DNA of 64,000 nt from Pelomonas sp965229315 (GTDB taxonomy: Bacteria > Pseudomonadota > Gammaproteobacteria > Burkholderiales > Burkholderiaceae_C), in contig NZ_CBDDJA010000002.1 of assembly GCF_965229315.1 (NCBI RefSeq), forward strand, positions 2,108,001 through 2,172,000, written 5' to 3'. The translations under genes and the position numbers were made by a program. The notes under the pieces are model-generated. The model had not been told where the DNA came from. It saw only the letters and a list, made by a program, of their open reading frames with translations, and did no database searches. Below are positions 19,372-29,916 of this stretch, one piece after another; the stretch's first letter is position 1; every line of letters begins with the position of its first letter.

Positions 19372-20466
19372 TTAGCTCTTGATGGTTTTCGTGGTCGTGA
19401 TGGCTTTGGCGACAGCGTCGCCCATCTCGCGGGTCGTGACCTTCGAGGTGCCTTCACTCCAGATGTCGGCGGTGCGCAAGCCCTGCGCCAGCACCGACTG
19501 CACGGCCTGCTCGATACGAGCGGCAGCGTCGGCGTGGTTGAGGGAGAACTTGAGCATCATGGCAGCGGACAGGATTGTAGCCAGCGGGTTCGCGATGCCC
19601 TGGCCCGCGATGTCCGGCGCACTGCCGTGCGACGGTTCGTACAGGCCTTTGTTGTTCGCGTCCAACGAGGCAGACGGCAGCATGCCGATGGAGCCGGTCA
19701 GCATCGCGGCCTCATCCGAGAGGATGTCGCCGAACATGTTGCCGGTCACGACCACGTCGAACTTCTTCGGCGCCTTGACGAGCTGCATGGCGGCGTTGTC
19801 CACGTACATGTGGTCCAGCTCGACGTCGGGGTACTGGGCATGCACCTGGGTGACGATGTCCTTCCAGAACTGCGAGGTCTCCAGCACGTTGGCCTTGTCG
19901 ACGCTGGTCAGGCGCTTGCTGCGCTTTTGCGCGGCCTGGAAGGCGACGTGGGCGATGCGCTCGATCTCGGGGCGCGAGTAGCGCATCGTGTCGAACGCTT
20001 CATCGGTCCCGGGGAAGTGGCCATCCACCGCTGTGCGGCGACCGCGCGGCTGGCCGAAGTAGATGTCGCCCGTCAGCTCGCGGATGATGAGGATGTCCAG
20101 GCCGGCGACCAGCTCGGGCTTGAGCGACGATGCGTGCGTCAGCTGCTCGTAGCAGACGGCCGGACGGAAGTTGGCAAACAGGCCCAGCGCCTTGCGCAGG
20201 CCCAGGATGGCCTGTTCCGGCCGCAGCGCGCGCTCCAGCTTGTCGTACTTCCAGTCGCCCACGGCACCGAACAGCACGGCGTCGGCATCCTGCGCCAGCT
20301 TCAGCGTGGCGGGAGGCAACGGGTGGCCGCTGGTCTCGTAGGCCTTGCCGCCCACATCGGCCCAGTCGAGTTGCAAGGGCAGGTCCAGCGCGCCCAGCAC
20401 CTTGACCGCTTCGGCCATGATCTCCGGACCGATACCGTCGCCCGGCAGTACTGCAATCTTCTTCAT
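19372..20466 (-). CDS. leuB: 3-isopropylmalate dehydrogenase
   Basis: A 364-residue NAD-dependent decarboxylating dehydrogenase in leucine synthesis. The N-terminus MKKIAVLPGDGIGPEIM is typical. Substrate and metal residues are seen in RELTGDIYFGQPRG, DKANVLETSQFW, VDNAAMQLV and GDILSDEAAM, and the nucleotide site in HGSAPDIAGQGIANP. Its ATG overlaps the leuD stop by one base (TGATG). A GC-rich inverted repeat lies between it and asd but lacks a T tract. Confidence 0.97.
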   Translation of the reverse strand: MKKIAVLPGDGIGPEIMAEAVKVLGALDLPLQLDWADVGGKAYETSGHPLPPATLKLAQDADAVLFGAVGDWKYDKLERALRPEQAILGLRKALGLFANFRPAVCYEQLTHASSLKPELVAGLDILIIRELTGDIYFGQPRGRRTAVDGHFPGTDEAFDTMRYSRPEIERIAHVAFQAAQKRSKRLTSVDKANVLETSQFWKDIVTQVHAQYPDVELDHMYVDNAAMQLVKAPKKFDVVVTGNMFGDILSDEAAMLTGSIGMLPSASLDANNKGLYEPSHGSAPDIAGQGIANPLATILSAAMMLKFSLNHADAAARIEQAVQSVLAQGLRTADIWSEGTSKVTTREMGDAVAKAITTTKTIKS

Positions 20467-21113
20467 CAAATCACTCGGTTGTTCAGCCAGGGCTTGGCGG
20501 CGATGCGCTGGGCCTCGTAGGCGCGGATCTTGTCGGTGTGCTGCAGCGTCAGGCCGATCTCGTCGAGGCCGCCGATCAGGCACTCCTTGCGGAAGGGCTC
20601 GATGTCGAACGGGATCTCGGCGCCATCGGGCTTGACGACGACCTGGCGCGGCAGGTCGACGACGAGCTGGTAGCCCGTGAAGGCCTTGACCTCGTCGAAC
20701 AGCTGGTTCATCGCCGACGCCGGCAGCGCAATGGGCAGCAGGCCGTTCTTGAAGCAGTTGTTGAAGAAGATGTCGGCGAAGCTCGGTGCCAGGATGGCGC
20801 GGAAGCCGTACTGCTGCAGCGCCCAGGGCGCGTGCTCGCGGCTGGAGCCGCAGCCGAAATTGCTGCGCGCGATCAGCACGCTGGCGCCTTGATAGCGCGG
20901 CTGGTTCAGCACGAAGTCGGGGTTGGGCTTGCGGCTGGCCGGGTCCTGGCCGGGCTCGCCATGGTCCAGGTAGCGCCACTCGTCGAACAGGTTGGGGCCG
21001 AAGCCCGAGCGCTTGATCGACTTCAGGAACTGCTTGGGGATGATCGCGTCGGTGTCGACGTTGTCGCGGTCCATGGGCGCGACCAGGCCCTTGTGGAGGG
21101 TGAACTTGTCCAT
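20466..21113 (-). CDS. leuD: 3-isopropylmalate dehydratase small subunit
   Basis: A 215-residue swivel-domain subunit of isopropylmalate isomerase. It starts MDKFTLHKGLVAPMDRDNVDTDAIIPKQF and contains the SNFGCGSSREHAPWAL active-site segment. It pairs with LeuC, whose stop lies 1 nt before this gene's start, and runs into leuB, giving the leuCDB unit. Confidence 0.97.
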   Translation of the reverse strand: MDKFTLHKGLVAPMDRDNVDTDAIIPKQFLKSIKRSGFGPNLFDEWRYLDHGEPGQDPASRKPNPDFVLNQPRYQGASVLIARSNFGCGSSREHAPWALQQYGFRAILAPSFADIFFNNCFKNGLLPIALPASAMNQLFDEVKAFTGYQLVVDLPRQVVVKPDGAEIPFDIEPFRKECLIGGLDEIGLTLQHTDKIRAYEAQRIAAKPWLNNRVI

Positions 21114-21114
21114 G

Positions 21115-22527
21115 TCAGGCCAGCGTCCTCACGTCAACGAAATGCCCGGTCATTGCCGCGGCGGCAGCCATCGCCGGGCTGACGAGATGGGTTCGCCCAC
21201 CCGCACCCTGGCGGCCTTCGAAGTTGCGGTTGCTGGTGGAGGCGCAGCGCTCGCCCGGCTCCAGCCGGTCGGCGTTCATCGCCAGGCACATGGAGCAGCC
21301 CGGCTCGCGCCACTCGAAACCGGCGGCCTTGAAGACCTGGTCCAGCCCTTCGGCCTCGGCCTGCGCCTTCACGAGGCCGGAGCCCGGCACGACGAGGGCC
21401 AGCTTGATGTTCTTGGCCACGCGGCCGCCGACGCGGCGCACGACGCTTGCGGCCTCGCGCATGTCCTCGATGCGGCTGTTGGTGCAGGAGCCGATGAAGA
21501 CCTTGTCGACGTGGATGTCGCCGATGGCCTTGTTGGGCTCCAGCGCCATGTAGGTCAGCGCGCGCTCGATGGCGCCGCGCTTGACGGCGTCGCGCTCCTT
21601 GTCCGGGTCGGGCACGCGGTCGTCGATGGCCAGCACCATCTCGGGCGACGTGCCCCAGGTGACCTGCGGACGGATCTGCGCGGCGTCCAGCTCGACGACC
21701 TTGTCGAAATGGGCGCCGGGGTCGGAATGCAGCGTGCGCCAGTAGGCGACGGCCTGCTCCCACTCCACGCCCTGCGGCGAGAACGGGCGGCCCTTGACGT
21801 AGGCGATGGTCGTGTCGTCCACGCCGATGAGGCCGGCACGGGCGCCGGCCTCGATGGCCATGTTGCAGACCGTCATGCGGCCTTCCATGGAGAGGGCCCG
21901 GATGGCCGAGCCGGCGAACTCGATGGTGTAGCCGTTGCCGCCCGCCGTGCCGATCTTGCCGATGATGGCCAGCACGACGTCCTTGGCGCCGCAGCCCTTG
22001 GGGAGTTGCCCTTCGACCTTGACGAGCAGGTTCCGTGCCTTCTTGGCTGACAGCGTCTGGGTCGCGAGCACATGCTCGACCTCGCTGGTGCCGATGCCGT
22101 GCGCCAGCGCGCCGAAGGCGCCGTGCGTGGAGGTGTGGCTGTCGCCGCAGACGACGGTCATGCCCGGCAGCGTCGCGCCCTGCTCCGGGCCGATGACGTG
22201 CACGATGCCCTGGCGCTTGTCGTTCATCTTGAACTGCGTGATGCCGACGCGGTCGCAGTTGGCGTCCAGCGTGTCGACCTGCAGCTTGGAGATCGGGTCC
22301 GAGATGCCGTGGCTGCGGTCGGTCGTCGGCACGTTGTGGTCACTGACGGCGAGATTCGCACTCAGGCGCCAGACCTTGCGGCCGGCCAGGTCGAGGCCTT
22401 CGAAGGCCTGCGGGCTGGTCACCTCGTGCACGAGGTGGCGGTCGATGTAGAGCAGCGCCGTGCCATCCGGCTCGGAGTGCACGACGTGCTCGTCCCAGAG
22501 CTTGTCGTAAAGCGTTCTTGAGGTCAT
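21115..22527 (-). CDS. leuC: 3-isopropylmalate dehydratase large subunit
   Basis: A 470-residue aconitase-family protein that isomerises 2- to 3-isopropylmalate with LeuD. The [4Fe-4S] ligands are the cysteines in FIGSCTNSR and EPGCSMCLAMN, and VVCGDSHTSTHGAFGALAHGIG is the family signature. The ATG at 22527 overlaps the stop of the upstream LysR gene by 4 nt; the longer frame further upstream is a shadow. Confidence 0.97.
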   Translation of the reverse strand: MTSRTLYDKLWDEHVVHSEPDGTALLYIDRHLVHEVTSPQAFEGLDLAGRKVWRLSANLAVSDHNVPTTDRSHGISDPISKLQVDTLDANCDRVGITQFKMNDKRQGIVHVIGPEQGATLPGMTVVCGDSHTSTHGAFGALAHGIGTSEVEHVLATQTLSAKKARNLLVKVEGQLPKGCGAKDVVLAIIGKIGTAGGNGYTIEFAGSAIRALSMEGRMTVCNMAIEAGARAGLIGVDDTTIAYVKGRPFSPQGVEWEQAVAYWRTLHSDPGAHFDKVVELDAAQIRPQVTWGTSPEMVLAIDDRVPDPDKERDAVKRGAIERALTYMALEPNKAIGDIHVDKVFIGSCTNSRIEDMREAASVVRRVGGRVAKNIKLALVVPGSGLVKAQAEAEGLDQVFKAAGFEWREPGCSMCLAMNADRLEPGERCASTSNRNFEGRQGAGGRTHLVSPAMAAAAAMTGHFVDVRTLA

Positions 22528-23417
22528 TGCTTCTCTCGGGGAATCAGGGTGTCCACGAAACGTTGCACCACGGTGGGCAGGCGCTGCTGGCGCAGCACGC
22601 CCAGGACATAGTCGCGCTCGGCCCAAGGCTCTTCCAGCCGCAGGCAGCGCACGCCGAAGACGCGCGTGAAGCGCTCGGCCGGCTGCTCGGGCAGCACGGC
22701 CACGCCCAGGCCGGCTTCGACGAGCTGTGCGATGGCGTCGAAGCCGCGCACCTGCCAACGGGCGTTCAGCGTCTTGCCGCGCGCGGCGGCCTGTTCGCGC
22801 ATCAGCTCCTGGGCGCTTGCGCCGGCGTGCAGGCCAATGAGGTCATAGGCCAGCAGGTCGTCGAAGGTGACTTCCTCGCGCTGCGCCAACGGATGCTTCA
22901 GCGGCACGAGTGCGGCGAGGCGCCCGTGCGCGAAGGTCCAGGTCTGCAGCCGGTTGTCCAGCAGCGGCGGCGAGAACACGCCGACGTCCGCGCGCCCTTC
23001 CGCCACCGCAGCCTGCGCCTCGGCGCTGGTCAGGTCTTCCAGGCTGATGCGGATCTGGCTGTGGGCCTGCGAAAAACCCACCAGATGCGGCGGCAGCGCC
23101 TCGGTGATGGCGCTGCTGTTGGCGGCGATGCGCAGATGCCCCTTGATGCCGCGCGAGAACTCCATGACCTCGGTTTCAAGGGCGTAGAGCGACGCGTGCA
23201 GCGAGCGGATGTGGCGCACCAGCGCGCGGCCGGCCTCGGTCGGCTCCACGCCCCGGGCGCGGCGCTCGAAGAGCTGCACGCCAAGGCGGCTTTCCAGGTC
23301 GGACAGGCGCTTGCTGGCCGCGGCCAGCGCCAGGTGCTCCTGGGCAGCGCCGCGCGTGATCGAGCGGGTCTGCTCGATGGCGAGCACGAGATTGAGGGTG
23401 GTGAGGTCGTGGCGCAT
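22524..23417 (-). CDS. LysR-family regulator upstream of leuC
   Basis: A 297-residue regulator: N-terminal winged helix-turn-helix (about residues 3-62, with ITRGAAQEHLALAAASKRLSDLESRLG) and a C-terminal two-lobe effector domain (about 90-290). The start at 23417 matches the usual LysR N-terminus (MRHDLTTLNLVLAIEQ). Unlike most LysR genes it is not divergent from its neighbour; its stop overlaps the leuC start by 4 nt, so regulator and leuCDB are probably on one mRNA. It may sense a leucine-pathway intermediate, or simply share the transcript. No effector can be named. Confidence 0.9.
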   Translation of the reverse strand: MRHDLTTLNLVLAIEQTRSITRGAAQEHLALAAASKRLSDLESRLGVQLFERRARGVEPTEAGRALVRHIRSLHASLYALETEVMEFSRGIKGHLRIAANSSAITEALPPHLVGFSQAHSQIRISLEDLTSAEAQAAVAEGRADVGVFSPPLLDNRLQTWTFAHGRLAALVPLKHPLAQREEVTFDDLLAYDLIGLHAGASAQELMREQAAARGKTLNARWQVRGFDAIAQLVEAGLGVAVLPEQPAERFTRVFGVRCLRLEEPWAERDYVLGVLRQQRLPTVVQRFVDTLIPREKQ

Positions 23418-23469
23418 GATGTTCGTCTGCCGTCAGCATAGCCTTCGCGGATCAGACAATTCTGCGCCA

Positions 23470-23487
23470 GAAAGCGACTTTGCTTTC
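23470..23487. promoter_or_regulatory. Dyad upstream of the LysR gene
   Basis: GAAAGC (23470-23475) and GCTTTC (23482-23487) form a perfect 6-bp inverted repeat with a 6-bp spacer, 53 bp ahead of the LysR start. The size resembles LysR-type binding sites and could be used for autoregulation. No direct evidence. Confidence 0.35.
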
Positions 23488-23501
23488 GCCAATGACGAAA
23501 T

Positions 23502-24836
23502 TCAACGCGGCGCGTTCACGTCCTTCAACAGGCCACGCAGCGCGTTGCGGCTGTGGGCGCCGAAATGGCCCAGCAGCTCGGCGATGGCCTGATGCAATTC
23601 GTCGCGCTGCCCCTGCAGATCGCGCGCCAGTTCAGGGCCGAGCGTGGCTTCGTTGGCTGCAAAGTCGAAATTGGGGTCAGAGACAAATTTCGCTGGCGCA
23701 CCCACGACGACCGCCGCGTCCGTCGCCGGGCCGGCCGCAAAGGCTTCGGCGGCCACGACGGCGCGCACGTAGTTCGCGCTCCACGGCGGATAGCGCACAT
23801 CACGTGCCGCGTCGCGCAGCGCCGTCTCCAGCGGGCCATCGCGGCGCTGGCGTGCGTTGTCGATGATCCAGCGCGTCTGGAACTGCTCCAGCACGAAATG
23901 CCGGTTGCTCTGCAGCACGACCAGCCCCTGCCGATCGGCCGGCGCGCCGAGCTGGGCCTTCAGGTTGACCCACATCATGTGGCCCAGCGTCGCACCCGGC
24001 GCGGCGCTGGCGTGGTAAGGCTGCGTCAGGTCCTCCACGTGGTGCAGCGCCAGGCCGGCGAAGCGCCAGCCCCAGTAGGCGTGGCCGGTCTGCCAGGCCA
24101 GGACCGCCAAACCGCCGTACTGCTGCACGCGCAGCTCGGTGAAGGTGCGCGCGAAGCTGGGCGCGAGCGTGTTGAAGATGGCGCCCTGGTGGAAGAAGCC
24201 CATGTGGAACGGCGCCTGCGAGCCGATGGCGACAGCCGGGTTGCCGAAGGGCTGGGGACCGAAGCCGTAACCCGGCTGGGGACTGCCGGCGTTGTCGTCG
24301 AACAGGTTGAGGTCGTGGCCGTAGTCGGGCTCGTCGCAGGCCGAAGCCAGCACGCCCAGCGCGGCGACGGTTTCGCCCGGCTGCAGCGCGACGAAACGCT
24401 GCGTGGCGCCCTTGCCGTTGGCGACGGCGCTCACCTCAGACGCATCCAGCGGCGGCCGCACGCTGTCGGGCTCGCGTGGGTCCACCTGGAGGTACAGCGC
24501 CAGCCTGGACTGCGGCGACAGCCGCAAGGCGCGCAGGAAGGCGGCGCGGCGCTCCGCATCGCTGCGCCGGGCGTCGGGCACGAAGCGCAGCGCGTCGGGT
24601 CGCGGCGCATGGCCTTTCAGGTGGCCGCGTGCCCATTGCTCCTGCGCCTCCAGCGCGCGGGCGATGGCGCCTTCCTGATCGCGCAGGAAGTCGACGAGCG
24701 GCTCCGCCCTCACCGGCGCGGCGTTCGCCACCTCCGGCATGCGCTCGAAGGCGCGGTAACACATGGGGGTGTGGTTGCCCCAGGCCAGCGCCAGGGCGGG
24801 AAGCAGCAAGGCTGGCAGGGCGATGAGGAGGCGCAT
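23502..24836 (-). CDS. Secreted zinc-dependent phospholipase C / P1-nuclease-like protein
   Basis: A 444-residue protein beginning at ATG 24836, chosen because it gives a clean signal peptide (MRLLIALPALLLPALALA). Cleavage after residue 18 leaves Trp as the mature N-terminus, followed by GNHT. In the PLC/S1-P1 nuclease superfamily the N-terminal Trp and nearby His bind zinc. A second family mark is LHHVEDLTQPYHAS, the H-x3-D-x-x-QPxH zinc motif, preceded by GHAYWGWRFAG. The C-terminal half continues with HFVLEQFQTRWI. Substrate is not predictable (phospholipid, nucleic acid or other phosphoester). A longer frame upstream has no signal sequence and is rejected. Confidence 0.72.
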   Translation of the reverse strand: MRLLIALPALLLPALALAWGNHTPMCYRAFERMPEVANAAPVRAEPLVDFLRDQEGAIARALEAQEQWARGHLKGHAPRPDALRFVPDARRSDAERRAAFLRALRLSPQSRLALYLQVDPREPDSVRPPLDASEVSAVANGKGATQRFVALQPGETVAALGVLASACDEPDYGHDLNLFDDNAGSPQPGYGFGPQPFGNPAVAIGSQAPFHMGFFHQGAIFNTLAPSFARTFTELRVQQYGGLAVLAWQTGHAYWGWRFAGLALHHVEDLTQPYHASAAPGATLGHMMWVNLKAQLGAPADRQGLVVLQSNRHFVLEQFQTRWIIDNARQRRDGPLETALRDAARDVRYPPWSANYVRAVVAAEAFAAGPATDAAVVVGAPAKFVSDPNFDFAANEATLGPELARDLQGQRDELHQAIAELLGHFGAHSRNALRGLLKDVNAPR

Positions 24837-25133
24837 CAGCTGGGGCGGCGTTGAACAGCCACGCATTCTGGCCCGCACGGAGCAAAGCCTTGCGACCGAA
24901 CCCACGAAGCCGCTTGTGGCCGCCACGCCTCCCGGTGTGCGACGGGCTGGTCAGCCCCGGCGGCACGCGCAAGTTTTGCTGCGTGCAGGTTACGGGTGGG
25001 CAAGGTTTCGCAGAAGCGGTGATTCAGGAATCACCGCTTCGCAGCCAGCGAACCGCTTCGCGAAGCCGCAAGCCCGGCTTGCCACCGCCGGCCAGTGTGC
25101 GAGGATGGTCCATCTCCGCTGCCTGCCGGACCG
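24837..25133. other. Divergent intergenic region with a perfect 13-bp inverted repeat
   Basis: This 297-bp gap separates two divergent genes for exported proteins. It has GAAGCGGTGATTC (25013-25025) / GAATCACCGCTTC (25028-25040), a perfect 13-bp inverted repeat with a 2-bp centre, then further copies of CCGCTTCGC nearby and a CTTCGCGAAG palindrome (25066-25075). It could be an operator, a REP-like element or an RNA hairpin. No T tract supports a terminator. Confidence 0.5.
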
Positions 25134-25895
25134 ATGCGACGACGACTCCTCACGGCTCGACTCGCCTTGCTCCCCACGACGCTGCTCCTCGCGTTCGCGA
25201 CAGTGCCTGTGAGAGCCGGGAACTTCGTCATCGGCGTCGAGGACATCGACTACGCGCCCATCATGAGCACCGGGCCCGACGGCGAATTCCGTGGCTATGC
25301 GCGCGAGCTGCTGGACCTGTTCGGTCAGCGCCATGGCCACCGCTTCGACTACCGTCCCCTGCCGGCCAAGCGGCTGACGGCCGAGCATGCCGCGGGTCGC
25401 CTCGATGGTGTCTTCCCCGACAACCCGAACTGGGAGGGCGAGGCCAAGCGCGGCCTGGCGCTGACGTATTCACAACCGGCCGTGCCCTTCCAGGACGTGG
25501 TCCTGGTGCCGCGCGCGCGGCGCGATCAGCCGGTGCACGAACTGGGCGTCGTGCGGGGCTTCACGCCTAAGCGTTTCATGCCGCTGATCCAGTCCGGCGA
25601 CCTGCACGTGACCGAGGCGGGCGACCCGTCGCGGCTGATCCGCATGGCGCTGGCCGGTCGCGTCGACGGCGTGCACGTCGCGCTGCCGGTCGCCCGCTAC
25701 CAGCTCAAGCAACTGCGCCTGCCCGACGCCCTGGTGCCGTCCACGACGCTGCCGTCGGCGCCCTACGAGCATCACTACCGGCTGTCCAGCGCCAGGCACG
25801 CCGAGCTGGTCGTCCAGTTCGACCGCTTCCTGCGCGAGGAACAGGCCGCGCTGGCCACCCTGCAGCGCCGCTGGGGGCTGGGCGCAGGCTCCTAG
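25134..25895 (+). CDS. Periplasmic family 3 solute-binding protein-like
   Basis: A 253-residue protein. The ATG at 25134 gives a signal peptide (basic MRRRLL start, core LALLPTTLLLAFATV, cleavage near VRAG). The mature part has the family pattern: FVIGVEDIDYAPIM, a GEFRGYARELLDLFGQRHGHRFDY segment, AAGRLDGVFPDN and LTYSQPAVPFQDVVLVPR. It likely binds an amino acid-like or other small ligand. No transporter gene is adjacent, so it may act as a stand-alone sensor. Its stop codon overlaps the stop of the convergent VOC gene in the palindrome CTAG (25892-25895). Confidence 0.7.
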   Translation: MRRRLLTARLALLPTTLLLAFATVPVRAGNFVIGVEDIDYAPIMSTGPDGEFRGYARELLDLFGQRHGHRFDYRPLPAKRLTAEHAAGRLDGVFPDNPNWEGEAKRGLALTYSQPAVPFQDVVLVPRARRDQPVHELGVVRGFTPKRFMPLIQSGDLHVTEAGDPSRLIRMALAGRVDGVHVALPVARYQLKQLRLPDALVPSTTLPSAPYEHHYRLSSARHAELVVQFDRFLREEQAALATLQRRWGLGAGS

Positions 25896-26368
25896 CCCCG
25901 CCCCGTCGCCGCGATGACGCCGGGCGGCGCCTGCACGAGTTCGATCAGCACGCCCTCGCCGCCAAACGGGAACTGGTCGTTGCCCTTGGGATGCACGAAG
26001 CAGATGTCGTGGCCGGCGGCGCCTCGGCGGATGCCACCCGGTGCGAAGCGCAGGCCCTGCTGCTCCAGCCACTGCACGGCCGCGGGCAGGTCGTCCACCC
26101 ACAGGCCGATGTGGTTCAGCGGCGTGGCGTGCACGGCCGGTTTCTTCTCGGGGTCGAGCGGCTGCATCAGGTCCACCTCCACGGCATGGGCGCCCTGCCC
26201 CAGCGTGCAGATGTCCTCGTCGACGTTCTCGCGCTCGCTCCTGAAGTGGCCGGTCACCGGCACGCCCAGCAGGTCCACCCACAGGTGGCGCAGCTTGCCC
26301 TTGTCCAAGCCGCCGATGGCGATCTGCTGCAGGCCGAGGACCTTGAAGGGACGCGTGGTGTTGTTCAT
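25892..26368 (-). CDS. VOC-family protein, possible methylmalonyl-CoA epimerase
   Basis: A 158-residue protein with two VOC (glyoxalase-fold) halves: VLGLQQIAIGGLDKGKLRHLWVDLLGV at the start and PLNHIGLWVDDLPAAVQWLEQQGLRF in the middle. Candidate metal ligands are an N-terminal Gln or His, the His of NHIGLWV and the Glu of GVLIELVQAP near the C-terminus. The setting, at the end of a propionyl-CoA carboxylase/methylmalonyl-CoA mutase gene string, makes 2R/2S epimerisation of methylmalonyl-CoA a reasonable guess. A second, shorter VOC gene at 32596-32991 competes for that role. ATG at 26368, 8 nt after the FAD monooxygenase stop. Confidence 0.65.
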   Translation of the reverse strand: MNNTTRPFKVLGLQQIAIGGLDKGKLRHLWVDLLGVPVTGHFRSERENVDEDICTLGQGAHAVEVDLMQPLDPEKKPAVHATPLNHIGLWVDDLPAAVQWLEQQGLRFAPGGIRRGAAGHDICFVHPKGNDQFPFGGEGVLIELVQAPPGVIAATGRG

Positions 26369-26376
26369 GGTCGTCG

Positions 26377-27568
26377 TCACAGTTTGAGCCGCCCCCACAG
26401 CCAGCCGGTCTTGACGCCGGCCAGCGTGGCGATGGATTGTTGATGGATGTAGGGCAGCCGCCCACCCCAGCCGAAGAAGCGGTCGCGCAGCCAGGGCGCG
26501 ACGACGGCGTGGGACTGGAACATCGGCGTCAGGCCCTTGCTGGCCTGGCCGTAGAAGCGCAGGTGCGCGCGGCGGCGGCGGGTGTAGCGGGCGAAGACGG
26601 CGCGCCAGTCCCCGCCGTCGGCCTCGGCCGCCAGTTCGTGCGCGTCGATCAATGCCATGTTGGCGCCCTGCCCCAGCTGCGGGCTCATGCCATGGGCGCA
26701 GTCGCCGATGGCCAGCACGCGGCCGTCGTGCCAGCGCGCCATCCACACGTCGGCATAGCGCGCCTCGCGCAGCTGCGCGGCCTCGTGCAGGCCGGCAAGC
26801 AGCGGCGCGACGCCGGGAAAGAGGTCGCACATCTGCCGCTTGAGCGCTGCCAGCGCGGTGCGGCCCGCCCAGCCCTCCAGCTCGGCGACCGGCAGGCTCC
26901 AGAACAGGTTGATGCCCTGCGCCGTGTCGCCCGCGGCGGCCTTGCCCACGGGCATCAGGCCCAGCATCTGCGACGCCGAACGGAAGCGCTGGCGCAGCTC
27001 GACTTGAGGAAAGCCCGCCGGCGCCGGCAGCACGGTCCACACGGCGCCCCACGCAAAGGGCCGCGCATGCTGGGCGACCTTCATGCGCTGCCGCAGCCGG
27101 GAAAAGCTGCCGTTGGCCAGGATCAGCGCGGCATGCCGGGCCGGCGCACGGCCGGCGACGCGCAGCGTCACACCGCCGGCATCCTGTTCGAAGTCCTCCA
27201 CGGCTGCGCCGCAGTGCCAGGCGATGCCCAGCTCGCGCACGCGCTGCCACAGCAGGTCCATCAGCGCTCCGCGCTGGATGCCCAGGCCGTAGGCATCGGC
27301 GTGAAAGCGCCGGTAGCTCATGTCCAGCACGGCGCGCCCGCTGGGCGTGTCGCCGAACAGGCGGTCCACGCGCACACCCAGCGCCAGCGCCCCGTCCAGC
27401 AACCCCATGGCCGCCAGCACGCGCTGGCCGGTGGGCTGCAGCAGCAGGCCGGCACCAATCGGTCGCGGCTCGGGCACGGCTTCGTACAGGTCGACCGGCA
27501 CGCCGCGCTCGGCCAGCCGGATGGCCGCCGCCGCGCCCGCCACACCCGCGCCGACGATGGCGACGGCG

Positions 27569-27576
<8 letters not shown>
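26377..27576 (-). CDS. FAD-dependent aromatic-ring-type monooxygenase
   Basis: A 399-residue protein of the PHBH/UbiH-like group. The FAD-binding Rossmann motif is VAIVGAGVAGAAAAIRLAERG (about residues 5-25) and the second FAD motif is VLAIGDCAHGMSPQLGQGANMAL (about 284-306). The start appears to be a TTG (27576), overlapping the end of the biotin carboxylase gene by 8 nt; no ATG or GTG is available before the FAD motif. The substrate is unknown. Its place in the propionate operon is odd, and the C-terminus (PYIHQQSIATLAGVKTGWLWGRLKL) resembles flavin oxidoreductases of unassigned role. Confidence 0.8.
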
Positions 27577-29614
<2,038 letters not shown>

Positions 29615-29625
29615 GGGAAGCCTCG

Positions 29626-29916
29626 TTATGTCGTTGTGCCGAGCAGCTTCTTGCGCTGCTCGGTGAAGTGCCACCACGGCTGGGCGGGCCCGCCGTTCAT
29701 GAAGTCGTGCGCGGCCATGAAGGTGTCCAGCACGCAGGGGTCGTGGCGCTGGCCCATGGGGTCGCGCAACCGGTCATACGTTTCGTACGGGTCCATGGTC
29801 TTGACGTGCGCGGGCGTCGGCAACCCCAACCCCACGAGATCGGCGGCCATGGCCTTGCCGATGTTCGGGATGTCGGTGAGCGTGCGCGCTTCCGCGGCGC
29901 AGGTGGCCTTGCCCAT
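29626..29916 (-). CDS. Helix-hairpin-helix protein of the Cdd1 (pathogenicity locus) family
   Basis: A 96-residue protein with an N-terminal helix-hairpin-helix (TLTDIPNIGKAMAADLVGLGL) and the family block DPYETYDRLRDPMGQRHDPCVLDTFMAAHDFMNGGPAQPWWHFT. The family is usually annotated as Cdd1 or as a mitomycin-resistance-like protein; DNA binding is inferred from the HhH fold. The ATG (29916) overlaps the previous stop by one base (TGATG), so it is translated with the preceding secreted-protein gene. Its link with propionate metabolism is not obvious. Confidence 0.75.
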   Translation of the reverse strand: MGKATCAAEARTLTDIPNIGKAMAADLVGLGLPTPAHVKTMDPYETYDRLRDPMGQRHDPCVLDTFMAAHDFMNGGPAQPWWHFTEQRKKLLGTTT

